This document shows, piece after piece, positions 15,525 to 23,616 of a DNA stretch of 64,000 nucleotides (within the stretch, counting starts at the first letter, position 1; every line of letters begins with the position of its first letter). A model generated the notes under the pieces. That model saw only the letters and a list, made by a program, of their open reading frames with translations. It searched no databases and was not told where the DNA came from. A program made the translations under genes and the position numbers. Source of the DNA: Streptomyces sp. SA15 (lineage in GTDB: Bacteria > Actinomycetota > Actinomycetes > Streptomycetales > Streptomycetaceae); the NCBI RefSeq assembly GCF_002291145.1, contig NZ_NTGE01000095.1, forward strand, positions 1 to 64,000. Reading direction: 5' to 3'.

Positions 15525-16391
15525 GTGCCAAAGACGAAAAAGGCGAAGGACGAAAAGGCGGCCAAGACGCCCAAGAAGACCAAAACGGTCGAGGCTTCTT
15601 CGCCGGCGAAAGCACCGAAGAAGTCGAACCGGGCCGGGGAGGCCGACGAGAAGGGGCTCGACTTCGCGCGCGCGTGGGTGGAATTCCCTGATCCGGCGGA
15701 CGACGAGCAGGTCTTCCGGTGCGATCTGACCTGGCTGACCTCGCGTTGGAACTGCATCTTCGGCAGCGGCTGCCAGGGCATCCAGGCGGGCCGCGCGGAC
15801 GACGGCTGCTGCACCCTGGGCGCCCACTTCTCCGACGAGGACGACGAGAAGCGGGTCGCCGAGCATGTGGCCAGGCTCACTCCGGACGTCTGGCAGAACC
15901 ACGACGAGGGCCTGCGGAACGGCTGGGTTTCGGAGGACGAGGACGGCGACCGGCAGACCCGCCCCTACCAGGGCTCGTGCATCTTCCAGAACCGGCCCGG
16001 GTTCGCGGGCGGCGCGGGCTGCTCGCTGCACATCCTCGCCCTGAAGGAGGGCCGCGAGCCCCTGGAGACCAAGCCGGACGTCTGCTGGCAGCTCCCGGTG
16101 CGGCGCACGTACGAGTGGATCGACCGGCCCGACGACACGCGCGTGCTCCAGGTGTCGATCGGTGAGTACGACCGCCGGGGCTGGGGCCCGGGCGGACACG
16201 ACCTGCACTGGTGGTGCACGTCGGCGACCTCGGCGCACGGCGCGGGCGACCCGGTGTACGTCTCCTACCGGCCGGAGCTGATCGAACTGATGGGCAAGGC
16301 GGGGTACGACCGCCTGGTCGAGCTGTGCGAGGAGCGGCTGGCGTCGCAGCTGCCGTTGCTGGCACCGCATCCGGCAGATCCCGTGGCCTGA
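15525..16391 (+). CDS. conserved cysteine-rich protein, function unknown
   Basis: I do not recognise a named family for this 288-residue protein, although it somewhat resembles YkgJ/DUF3109-type metal-binding proteins. A Lys/Ala-rich N-terminus (PKTKKAKDEKAAKTPKKTKT) is followed by a compact cysteine series: FRCDLTW, NCIFGSGCQG, DDGCCTLGAHF, GSCIFQNR, AGCSLHI, DVCWQLP and HWWCTS. Nine or more conserved-looking cysteines plus His suggest a bound metal or Fe-S cluster. The GTG at 15525 has TACCCT ending 6 nt upstream (15513-15518) and no ribosome site, so it is probably leaderless. It is divergent from the Ppx gene. Confidence 0.8.
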   Translation: MPKTKKAKDEKAAKTPKKTKTVEASSPAKAPKKSNRAGEADEKGLDFARAWVEFPDPADDEQVFRCDLTWLTSRWNCIFGSGCQGIQAGRADDGCCTLGAHFSDEDDEKRVAEHVARLTPDVWQNHDEGLRNGWVSEDEDGDRQTRPYQGSCIFQNRPGFAGGAGCSLHILALKEGREPLETKPDVCWQLPVRRTYEWIDRPDDTRVLQVSIGEYDRRGWGPGGHDLHWWCTSATSAHGAGDPVYVSYRPELIELMGKAGYDRLVELCEERLASQLPLLAPHPADPVA

Positions 16392-16400
16392 GCTCCGTTT

Positions 16401-16457
16401 TACGGGTCTCTACGGGCTTCTACCGGTTTCTAGGGGTTTCTACGGATTTCTACGAGG
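16401..16457. repeat. 10-bp tandem repeat array
   Basis: TACGGGTCTC, TACGGGCTTC, TACCGGTTTC, TAGGGGTTTC, TACGGATTTC and TACGAGG follow one another with an exact 10-bp period. The array fills the gap between two convergent genes and includes the stop codon of the minus-strand gene (16450-16452). Confidence 0.85.
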
Positions 16458-18207
16458 TGGACGGGCTCGGGTCGCCGCCGTCGGTGGGCGGGGGCGTCGA
16501 GCTGCCCGGGTCGGACGGCGTGGGGTCGGTCGGCGAGGGGTCGGTGGGTGTGGGCTCCGGGTCGGGGGACGGGGGCGGGTCGCTCGGCGTGGGGTCGGTG
16601 GGGTCCGTGGGCGACGGGGGCATCGGTGTGGGGTCCGGGTCGGACGAGGGCGGGGTGCTGGGGCTGCCGGGGCCTGGGTGGTGGCCGTGACCGGGTCCGG
16701 GGTCGGAGGGGCTGGGCGCGGTGCCGTAGCCCTCGATGGAGACGACGGCGCCGGCCGGTGCGATCGCCACCTGTGCGGTCCAGTACCCGGACGGTTCGCG
16801 CAGAGGGTCGACGTACACCTTGATCGTCAACGACTCGCCCGGCCGCAGCGTTCCCGAGGACTGGCTGAAGTAGAGCCAGGAGACCGCCGTGGTCGCGGAC
16901 CAGCGCACCGGCGCGGAGCCGGTCGCGGTGAGGGTGACGAGCGTGGTGTCGCCGCTGTTGTCGGCCGCCACCTCCAGGTGCCCGGCGCCCTTGCGGCCTG
17001 CGCCGACGACGCTGATGACCTCCACGGAGACGTCGGATGTGCCGCCTTTGGTGAATCGGCCATCGGGGCGGGGGCCGGCGTTGCCGGCGTTCTCGTAGTA
17101 GCCGCCATCGGCCGATTCGGCGTCGAGCAGGCCGGGGCCGTGCGCCTCGCCGGCGCTGGCGGAGTGGCCGTCGGAGCCCTCGCCGGACGGTGTGCCCCGG
17201 TAGGCGGCCCACAGGGCGAGCACGGGGGCGGCGATGACGGTGGCGACGACGGTCGTGGTGACGGCACGCGCGCGTAGGCGGTCTCTTCGGGCGGCGCGGT
17301 CCTTGGGGTCCATCGGGAAGCCGCGCCGGTCGAAGCGTGGCGCGGTGCCCCACGCGCGCGGGCCGTGTGCCATGGCGACGTGCAAGGTGGCGCGGGGCGC
17401 CTCGAGAACGGGCAGCTCGGCGGGGGTGACGGCGGCGCCGGGCCAGCGGCCAGGGACCGCGCGTTCGGCGGTACGGCGGCAGCGCGGACAGTCGTCGACG
17501 TGCCGGACGAGCTCGCGGCGCAGGGTCGCGCCGAGCACGAGCTGGTTGTCGCCGGTGAGGCGGGCCACACTCGGGCAGCTGCCGGTCTCGACGACGGCGA
17601 GGGCCGCGCGGGTGCGCTCGACCTCGCAGGCGGCGGAGGCGAGCAGTTCACGGGCGGCGGCGAGATCCATGCCGAGGACGGCGGCCACCTCATGGACGAC
17701 GAGGTGGTGGCGGACGGCGAGTTCGAGCGCCTCGCGCTGCTCCGGGGTGGTGCCGGCGGCCTCCGGCCAGGCGAGCAGGGCGAGTTCGCCCCGGCGCTGC
17801 TCCTGGACCTCCTCGCAGTCCGGTGCGGTGGCGGACTGCGCGGCCTGGCGCGGGTCGGCGCTGCCGCGGCCCGCCGCGTGCGTGGCCTGACGCTTCTGCT
17901 TGGCCTCGGCCAGCTTGCGCAGGCACGCCCAGCGGGCCAGCGCGTACAGCCAGGCCCTGCGGTCCACTGCCGCGTCCGGGCCGCGGCGCTTCTCGGCGAG
18001 GGCGAGGGCGTCGCCCAGGGCGGCGGCGGCCTCGTCGTGGTCGCAGAGCACGGACAGGCAGTAGGTGAACAGGCCGTCCAGGTACGGCTCGTAGCGCGCG
18101 GGCGTTCGCTGCGCCAGCGTGCGCGCCGCCGCTCGGTCACGGCTCTCCCGGTGCGCCCGGTGTGCGCCGGTGGAGCGGGTCGAGGTCTGCGGACTGCTGC
18201 TCATCAT
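16450..18207 (-). CDS. sigma-like protein fused to zinc motif, membrane helix and extracytoplasmic domain
   Basis: This 585-residue protein has no single family name that I can give. Residues about 30-100 and 150-200 resemble ECF sigma regions 2 and 4 (YALARWACLRKLAEAKQKRQ; EALELAVRHHLVVHEVAAVL), although typical acidic region-2 residues are weak. A ZAS-type zinc motif HVDDCPRC (236-243, H-x3-C-x2-C) follows, as in anti-sigma factors. A membrane helix (about 316-336) leads to an exported Gly/Asp-rich stretch, a beta-rich BACON-like domain (about 400-480), and a Pro/Ser/Thr tail rich in DPTP repeats. The ATG at 18207 has TACCGT ending 6 nt upstream (leaderless); 18258 is a possible longer start with GGAG. 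It is divergent from radA. Confidence 0.8.
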   Translation of the reverse strand: MMSSSPQTSTRSTGAHRAHRESRDRAAARTLAQRTPARYEPYLDGLFTYCLSVLCDHDEAAAALGDALALAEKRRGPDAAVDRRAWLYALARWACLRKLAEAKQKRQATHAAGRGSADPRQAAQSATAPDCEEVQEQRRGELALLAWPEAAGTTPEQREALELAVRHHLVVHEVAAVLGMDLAAARELLASAACEVERTRAALAVVETGSCPSVARLTGDNQLVLGATLRRELVRHVDDCPRCRRTAERAVPGRWPGAAVTPAELPVLEAPRATLHVAMAHGPRAWGTAPRFDRRGFPMDPKDRAARRDRLRARAVTTTVVATVIAAPVLALWAAYRGTPSGEGSDGHSASAGEAHGPGLLDAESADGGYYENAGNAGPRPDGRFTKGGTSDVSVEVISVVGAGRKGAGHLEVAADNSGDTTLVTLTATGSAPVRWSATTAVSWLYFSQSSGTLRPGESLTIKVYVDPLREPSGYWTAQVAIAPAGAVVSIEGYGTAPSPSDPGPGHGHHPGPGSPSTPPSSDPDPTPMPPSPTDPTDPTPSDPPPSPDPEPTPTDPSPTDPTPSDPGSSTPPPTDGGDPSPSTS

Positions 18208-18448
18208 CCGTGGACGGTAGGCGGCTCCGGACCGGCCCTTCTCCCTGGTTGCACGCATTTACTCCGTACGGGTGAAACGATCCCTCATAAGGGGATAGGA
18301 ACGCAGGATTCCGCGGCTCGTTCGAGTCGGGTGGTGACTGATTCGCACGGGGTGAGCGGGGTCTGTGGGGCCGCCGGGTCATGCGGGGTGGCCGGGTCGT
18401 GACCGGGTCGTGGCCCGCGTTGTCAGTGGTCGCGGTTACGGTTTCCGC

Positions 18449-19858
18449 ATGGCTGCCCGTACGAAGACCGCCAAGGACCGACCGTCCTACCGCTGCACCG
18501 AGTGCGGCTGGCAGACGGCGAAGTGGCTCGGCCGCTGCCCCGAGTGCCAGGCATGGGGGACGGTCGAGGAGTACGGCGCGCCCGCTGTCCGTACGACGAC
18601 GCCGGGGCGCGTCACCAACTCCGCCCTGCCCATCGGCCAGGTCGACGGCCGTCAGGCCACCGCCCGCTCCACCGGTGTGCCCGAGCTGGACCGGGTGCTC
18701 GGCGGGGGGCTGGTGCCCGGCGCGGTGGTCCTCGTCGCGGGCGAGCCCGGCGTCGGCAAGTCCACCCTGCTCCTCGACGTGGCGGCCAAGGCGGCGAGTG
18801 ACGAACACCGCACGCTCTATGTGACCGGCGAGGAGTCGGCGAGCCAGGTCCGGCTGCGCGCCGACCGGATCAAGGCCATCGACGACCACCTGTATCTCGC
18901 CGCCGAGACCGATCTGGCAGCCGTGCTCGGCCACTTGGACGCGGTGAAACCGTCCCTGCTGATCCTCGACTCCGTGCAGACGGTGGCCTCCCCGGAGATC
19001 GACGGCGCCCCCGGCGGTATGGCGCAGGTGCGTGAGGTGGCAGGGGCGCTGATCCGGGCCTCCAAGGAGCGCGGGATGTCCACGCTCCTTGTGGGCCATG
19101 TCACCAAGGACGGTGCCATCGCGGGCCCGCGCCTGCTGGAGCACCTCGTGGACGTCGTCCTGCACTTCGAGGGCGACCGGCACGCACGCCTCAGGCTCGT
19201 GCGAGGCGTCAAGAACCGCTACGGCACCACGGACGAGGTCGGCTGCTTCGAGTTGCACGACGAGGGCATCACCGGCCTCACCGACCCGAGCGGCCTGTTC
19301 CTGACGCGGCGGGCCGAGCCGGTGCCCGGGACCTGTCTGACCGTCACCCTGGAGGGCCGCCGCCCCCTGGTGGCCGAGGTCCAGGCGCTCACCGTCGACT
19401 CCCAGATCCCCAGCCCCCGGCGGACCACGTCCGGCCTGGAGACCTCCCGGGTCTCGATGATGCTGGCCGTCCTGGAGCAGCGCGGGCGGATCAGCGCCCT
19501 GGGCAAAAGGGACATCTACTCCGCGACGGTCGGCGGTGTGAAGTTGTCGGAACCGGCCGCGGACCTGGCCGTCGCCCTCGCCCTGGCGAGTGCGGCGAGC
19601 GACACACCTCTGCCCAAGAACCTCGTCGCGATCGGCGAAGTGGGCCTCGCGGGCGAGGTCAGACGGGTCACAGGCGTACAGCGCCGGCTCGCCGAAGCAC
19701 ACCGCCTGGGCTTCACTCACGCCCTGGTGCCGGGCGATCCGGGCAAGATCCCGGCAGGCATGAAGGTTCTGGAAGTCGCGGACATAGGGGACGCCCTGAG
19801 GGTCCTTCCGCGCTCGCGTCGCAGAGAGGCCCCACGGGACGAGGAAGACCGCCGGTAG
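18449..19858 (+). CDS. radA: DNA repair protein RadA (Sms)
   Basis: This 469-residue RecA-like helicase promotes branch migration in recombination. It has the N-terminal zinc finger C16-x2-C19 and C30-x2-C33 (CTECG, CPEC), Walker A GEPGVGKST (98-106), the RadA-specific KNRYG motif near residue 255, and a C-terminal Lon-protease-like domain. The ATG at 18449 has TACGGT ending 6 nt upstream (18437-18442), so it is probably leaderless. It is followed 81 bp later by disA, a pairing conserved in Actinobacteria and Firmicutes. Confidence 0.96.
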   Translation: MAARTKTAKDRPSYRCTECGWQTAKWLGRCPECQAWGTVEEYGAPAVRTTTPGRVTNSALPIGQVDGRQATARSTGVPELDRVLGGGLVPGAVVLVAGEPGVGKSTLLLDVAAKAASDEHRTLYVTGEESASQVRLRADRIKAIDDHLYLAAETDLAAVLGHLDAVKPSLLILDSVQTVASPEIDGAPGGMAQVREVAGALIRASKERGMSTLLVGHVTKDGAIAGPRLLEHLVDVVLHFEGDRHARLRLVRGVKNRYGTTDEVGCFELHDEGITGLTDPSGLFLTRRAEPVPGTCLTVTLEGRRPLVAEVQALTVDSQIPSPRRTTSGLETSRVSMMLAVLEQRGRISALGKRDIYSATVGGVKLSEPAADLAVALALASAASDTPLPKNLVAIGEVGLAGEVRRVTGVQRRLAEAHRLGFTHALVPGDPGKIPAGMKVLEVADIGDALRVLPRSRRREAPRDEEDRR

Positions 19859-19939
19859 ACTTTGCCCTGGTCTCGCCCGTCCGTACGAACCACGTGTGCG
19901 AAACGGGGGCGTCCCAGAACCTGCGACCGGAGGAGTGCA

Positions 19940-21064
19940 GTGGCAGCCAACGACCGGGCAGCAGCTCCCGGAAAGTCCGGTGGGAGTTCCGGTGCCGATG
20001 GCCTGATGCGCGCCTCACTGAGCGCCGTGGCACCCGGCACGGCCCTGCGCGACGGCCTCGAGCGAGTCCTGCGCGGCAACACCGGCGGCCTCATCGTGCT
20101 CGGCTCCGACAAGACGGTCGAAACGATGTGTACGGGCGGATTCGTCCTGGATGTCGAGTTCACCGCGACGCGGCTGCGGGAGCTGTGCAAGCTGGACGGC
20201 GGCATCGTGCTGTCCTCCGATCTGTCGAAGATCCTCCGGGCGGGCGTACAGCTGGTCCCCGACCCGACGATCCCGACGGAGGAGACGGGCACGCGGCACC
20301 GCACGGCGGACCGGGTCAGCAAGCAGGTCGGCTTCCCCGTCGTCTCCGTCTCCCAGTCCATGCGTCTGATCGCGCTGTACGTGGACGGTCACCGCCGCGT
20401 CCTGGAGGACTCCGCGGCGATCCTGTCCCGCGCCAACCAGGCCCTGGCGACCCTGGAGCGGTACAAGCTCCGCCTCGACGAGGTCGCGGGCACGCTGTCC
20501 GCGCTGGAGATCGAGGACCTGGTGACCGTCCGGGACGTCTCGGCCGTGGCCCAGCGCCTGGAGATGGTGCGCCGTATCGCCACGGAGATCGCCGAGTACG
20601 TGGTGGAGCTCGGCACGGACGGGCGTCTTCTGGCCCTTCAGCTCGACGAGTTGATCGCGGGCGTGGAGCCCGAGCGCGAACTGGTCGTCCGGGACTACGT
20701 CCCCGAGCCCACGGCCAAGCGCTCCCGCACGGTCGAGGAGGCGCTGTCCGAGCTGGACGCCCTCACCCATGCGGAGCTCCTCGAACTGCCCACGGTGGCA
20801 CGGGCGTTGGGCTACACCGGCTCTCCGGAGACGCTGGACTCGGCGGTGTCGCCGCGCGGCTTCCGGCTGCTGGCGAAGGTACCGAGGCTGCCGGGGGCGA
20901 TCATCGACCGGCTGGTGGAACACTTCGGCGGTCTGCAGAAGCTGCTCGCTGCCAGCGTGGATGACTTGCAGACGGTGGACGGGGTCGGCGAGGCGCGGGC
21001 GCGGAGCGTGCGAGAGGGGCTTTCACGGCTGGCGGAGTCGTCGATCCTGGAGCGCTACGTCTGA
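19940..21064 (+). CDS. disA: DNA-integrity scanning protein, diadenylate cyclase
   Basis: This 374-residue protein makes the second messenger c-di-AMP from two ATP. The DAC domain has LDGGIVLSSD (DGA-type motif with G in place of A) and GTRHRTA (RHR motif). A helical spine (about 150-300) leads to a C-terminal helix-hairpin-helix DNA-binding domain (DGVGEARARSVREGL). It works as an octamer scanning DNA and stops synthesis at branched structures. The GTG at 19940 has a GGAGGAG ribosome site at 19929-19935. It is likely co-transcribed with radA. Confidence 0.96.
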   Translation: MAANDRAAAPGKSGGSSGADGLMRASLSAVAPGTALRDGLERVLRGNTGGLIVLGSDKTVETMCTGGFVLDVEFTATRLRELCKLDGGIVLSSDLSKILRAGVQLVPDPTIPTEETGTRHRTADRVSKQVGFPVVSVSQSMRLIALYVDGHRRVLEDSAAILSRANQALATLERYKLRLDEVAGTLSALEIEDLVTVRDVSAVAQRLEMVRRIATEIAEYVVELGTDGRLLALQLDELIAGVEPERELVVRDYVPEPTAKRSRTVEEALSELDALTHAELLELPTVARALGYTGSPETLDSAVSPRGFRLLAKVPRLPGAIIDRLVEHFGGLQKLLAASVDDLQTVDGVGEARARSVREGLSRLAESSILERYV

Positions 21065-21095
21065 GGGCGTGGCTGTGCCCGCCCGGTAACAGCAC

Positions 21096-21297
21096 CTAGG
21101 CCCCTTCTGATGGATCTCCGTGGGAGAAGGAGCGGCGTCCGGTGCGTGCTCTCGGCGTGCCGCGCGGAAGCCCTCGTAGCGGCGCTACTTGGGCTTTCGC
21201 GCGGTGCGGCGAGTGGGGGCACCGCCCACGCCCTTAAGGCAGTGGGGGAGCGTGCCGGGCGTCGTGACGCCGCGGAGATCCATCAGAAGGGGCCTAG
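21096..21297. mobile_element. MITE-like 202-bp inverted-repeat element
   Basis: Perfect 25-bp terminal inverted repeats (21096-21120 and 21273-21297, CTAGGCCCCTTCTGATGGAT and onward) bound this element. Both ends show CTAG, which is consistent with a 4-bp target duplication. Inside, CCGCGCGGAAGCCC pairs with GGGCTTTCGCGCGG (one G-T pair), with GTAGC/GCTAC inside that, so the centre folds into a long hairpin. There is no transposase ORF. The right end supplies the TAG stop codon of the neighbouring minus-strand gene. It may also terminate transcription between the convergent genes. Confidence 0.8.
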
Positions 21298-22136
21298 TCG
21301 TTGTCCAGCACGAACGACGCCTGCGCCGTCCCGAACCCAGGCGTCTTCGCCTCCACCAGATACGTCCCCGCCCCGGCCGACCCCGCCGGAGGCGTCGCAC
21401 ACTGGGGAGCGCTCGGCTTGCGGTCCCACGGCACGCTGTACGTGATGCTGCTGCCGGCGGGCACCCGGAACACCAGGCTGTCGGAGACCTTGGGGCAGTC
21501 CGCGGAGGACCAGTAGTCGTCGTCGGCACCCGCCTGAGTAATCGTCAACACCGCGTTCTTCGGCCCGAGATCGACCTTGCAGTCGTTGGCGGAGGAGTTG
21601 GTCGCGGTCAGCTCCAACGTGGGCGTCTGGCCGGGCGAGTATGTGTTGCGCAGGCTGCGTACGCTCAACTTCACGACGCTCGCGGTGCAGTTGGGCAGCG
21701 GTGAACTCGCCGGGAGCGTGTCGCCCGTACCGACGCCTCCGCCCGCGCCGCCCTCCGTGCCGCCTCCGGCGGTACCGCCACCGTCCGTGCCGCCGGAGCC
21801 GGAATCACCGGAACCGTCCCCCGAACCGGAGCCCGTACCACCGCCGTCGGACCCGGACGACCCCGACCCACCGGAGCCCCCGCCGCTCGACTCGTCGCGT
21901 CCGCCCGGCGCTTGGCTGATCGCCGGTCCGGAGCCGGACGGTCCCGGCGTGATCGTCGAAGGGGAGGGATTCTTGCCGTCGGACCCATTGGCGTTGTTCT
22001 TGTCGCCTCCGCCGCCGGAGGTGACGATCCAGGTGATCAGCAGCGCCAACAGGGCGACCACAGACACCAGTACGACCCTCCGTCGCCAATAGATGGAGGA
22101 GGGAAGCGGCCCGACCGGATTGCGCAGAGATCCCAC
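21294..22136 (-). CDS. membrane-anchored Gly/Ser-rich exported protein
   Basis: I do not recognise a family for this 280-residue protein. A short basic cytoplasmic N-terminus is followed by one membrane helix (RRRVVLVSVVALLALLITWI), then a long Gly/Ser/Asp-rich flexible linker, and a C-terminal beta-rich domain with four cysteines (PNCTAS, NDCKVD, ADCPKV, PQCATP), probably two disulfides outside the cell. I chose GTG at 22136 because TACAGT (22144-22149) ends 7 nt upstream (leaderless). The stop codon lies in the end of the MITE-like element, so the original C-terminus may have been changed by its insertion. Confidence 0.8.
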   Translation of the reverse strand: MGSLRNPVGPLPSSIYWRRRVVLVSVVALLALLITWIVTSGGGGDKNNANGSDGKNPSPSTITPGPSGSGPAISQAPGGRDESSGGGSGGSGSSGSDGGGTGSGSGDGSGDSGSGGTDGGGTAGGGTEGGAGGGVGTGDTLPASSPLPNCTASVVKLSVRSLRNTYSPGQTPTLELTATNSSANDCKVDLGPKNAVLTITQAGADDDYWSSADCPKVSDSLVFRVPAGSSITYSVPWDRKPSAPQCATPPAGSAGAGTYLVEAKTPGFGTAQASFVLDND

Positions 22137-22311
22137 GGCGCAAACTGTACGAGAGATCGGCCACTTCACTGGCCCCACCCGCCGCCCCCGATGACAACTT
22201 TTCCGGATCATCATCCCGGAACCGGCGGTCCCACCCCTGTCTTTCGTCGGGGGAAGCACACGACGATCGCAAGCTGTGACGGTATCGTCCCGCCGCCTAC
22301 GGTCCGTAACC

Positions 22312-22953
22312 ATGGACTTCGAGGACACCGAGCTCTACCGCGACATCACCGACGCCGCCCACGACACCCCTACGTGGGTACAACACACCGTCGAAATATG
22401 GACGGAGGCCGGAATCCTGCTCTTCGCCGTGCTGTGCGGGGCGACTTGGTGGCGGGCCCGCCGCGAGACCACTCGCGTCTTCGCGATCGCGGTCCTTGCA
22501 CCTCTGGCCACGGCTGTGGCGTATGTGTGCAGTGAGGTGCTCAAGTCCGGTTTCACGGAGGAGCGTCCGTGCCGGGCGGTCGCCGGAGCGGCCCCCTCGA
22601 TCGCCGCCTGCCCGCCGCCCGGCGACTGGTCCTTCCCGAGCAACCACGCCACGATCGCGGGCGCCGCTGCCGTCGCCCTGGCGCTGGTCCGGCGCGCGGT
22701 CATCCGGCTGACGGCCTCGCTGGCCCTGCTCATGGCCTTCTCCCGGGTCTTCGTCGGCGTGCACTACCCGCACGACGTGGCCGCGGGGCTCGCCCTCGGA
22801 GCGGTCGTCGCCTTCGCCGTCGTACGGCTGTGCACAGGCCCGGCGACGCGGGTGGCCGAGGCGATGCGCGCCTCGTCGGCGCCCGCCGTACGGTGGTTCA
22901 CGGGGCCGGGCCCGGCGCCTGTGCCGTCGTACACCACGCACCGGCACCGCTGA
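22312..22953 (+). CDS. PAP2-family membrane phosphatase
   Basis: This 213-residue membrane protein has all three phosphatidic-acid-phosphatase signatures: KSGFTEERPC, FPSNHAT and SRVFVGVHYPHDV. It has about five membrane segments. Such enzymes remove phosphate from lipid phosphates such as undecaprenyl pyrophosphate or phosphatidate at the outer membrane face. I chose the ATG at 22312 (MDFEDTE), with TACGGT 8 nt upstream and no ribosome site. It is convergent with the following response regulator, with only 3 bp between stops. Confidence 0.92.
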   Translation: MDFEDTELYRDITDAAHDTPTWVQHTVEIWTEAGILLFAVLCGATWWRARRETTRVFAIAVLAPLATAVAYVCSEVLKSGFTEERPCRAVAGAAPSIAACPPPGDWSFPSNHATIAGAAAVALALVRRAVIRLTASLALLMAFSRVFVGVHYPHDVAAGLALGAVVAFAVVRLCTGPATRVAEAMRASSAPAVRWFTGPGPAPVPSYTTHRHR

Positions 22954-22956
22954 GCC

Positions 22957-23616
22957 TCACGACTCCACCAGCCCCGCCTCGTACGCCACGATCGCCGCCT
23001 GCACCCGGTTGCGCACCTCCAGCCGCTCGAGGACCGCGCTCACGTACGCCTTCACCGTGCCCTCGACGAGGTGCAGCCGGGCGGCGATCTCCGGGTTGGA
23101 CAGTCCGGCGCCGACCAGGCCCAGGACCTCCCGCTCGCGCGGGCTGAGCTCCCGCACGCGCGCGCGTGCGGCGGCTTCGCGTCCCAGTCGGCCGTCGCTG
23201 CCGCCGAGGCCGTCGATGACGTACCGGGCGACCTTCGGGGACAGAAAGGCGCCGCCGCCCGCGACCGCCCGTACGCCCGCGATCAGTTCGTACGGGTCCC
23301 CGGACTTGAGCAGGAAGCCGGTGGCGCCGCCGCCGAGCGCGCGGACCACGTAATCCTGTTCGGAGAAGGTGGTGAGCATCGCGACCGCCGTACCGGGAAC
23401 CGCCCGTACGATCTCCTCCGCCGCGGCGAGGCCGTCCAGGCGCGACATACGGATGTCGAGCAGGGCCACGTCCGGGCGGTGGGCCCGGGCCAGGTCGACC
23501 GCCTCGCGCCCGTCGCCCGCCTCGGCGACGACCTCCGTCTCGCCGCTGCTCCCCAGAATGGCCCGCACTCCCGCGCGGACCATCGCCTCGTCGTCGGCCA
23601 GCAGTACCCGGATCAC
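22957..23616 (-). CDS. NarL/LuxR-family response regulator
   Basis: This 219-residue regulator has an N-terminal receiver domain (VLLADDEAMVRAGV, phospho-acceptor Asp in VALLDIRM, Thr/Ser switch in MLTTFSE, Lys in FLLKSG) and a C-terminal LuxR helix-turn-helix (ELSPREREVLGLVGAGLSNP, then EIAARLHLVEGTVKAYVSAV). The GTG at 23616 has AGGAGG 7 nt upstream and overlaps the kinase stop (GTGA, 23616-23613), so it is the partner of that kinase. Confidence 0.94.
   Translation of the reverse strand: MIRVLLADDEAMVRAGVRAILGSSGETEVVAEAGDGREAVDLARAHRPDVALLDIRMSRLDGLAAAEEIVRAVPGTAVAMLTTFSEQDYVVRALGGGATGFLLKSGDPYELIAGVRAVAGGGAFLSPKVARYVIDGLGGSDGRLGREAAARARVRELSPREREVLGLVGAGLSNPEIAARLHLVEGTVKAYVSAVLERLEVRNRVQAAIVAYEAGLVES

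Noticed and set aside
21121..21272. Transposase or small gene inside the inverted-repeat element
   Set aside because: The 152-bp interior is mostly one hairpin and has no open frame with a start, ribosome site and sensible codon use.
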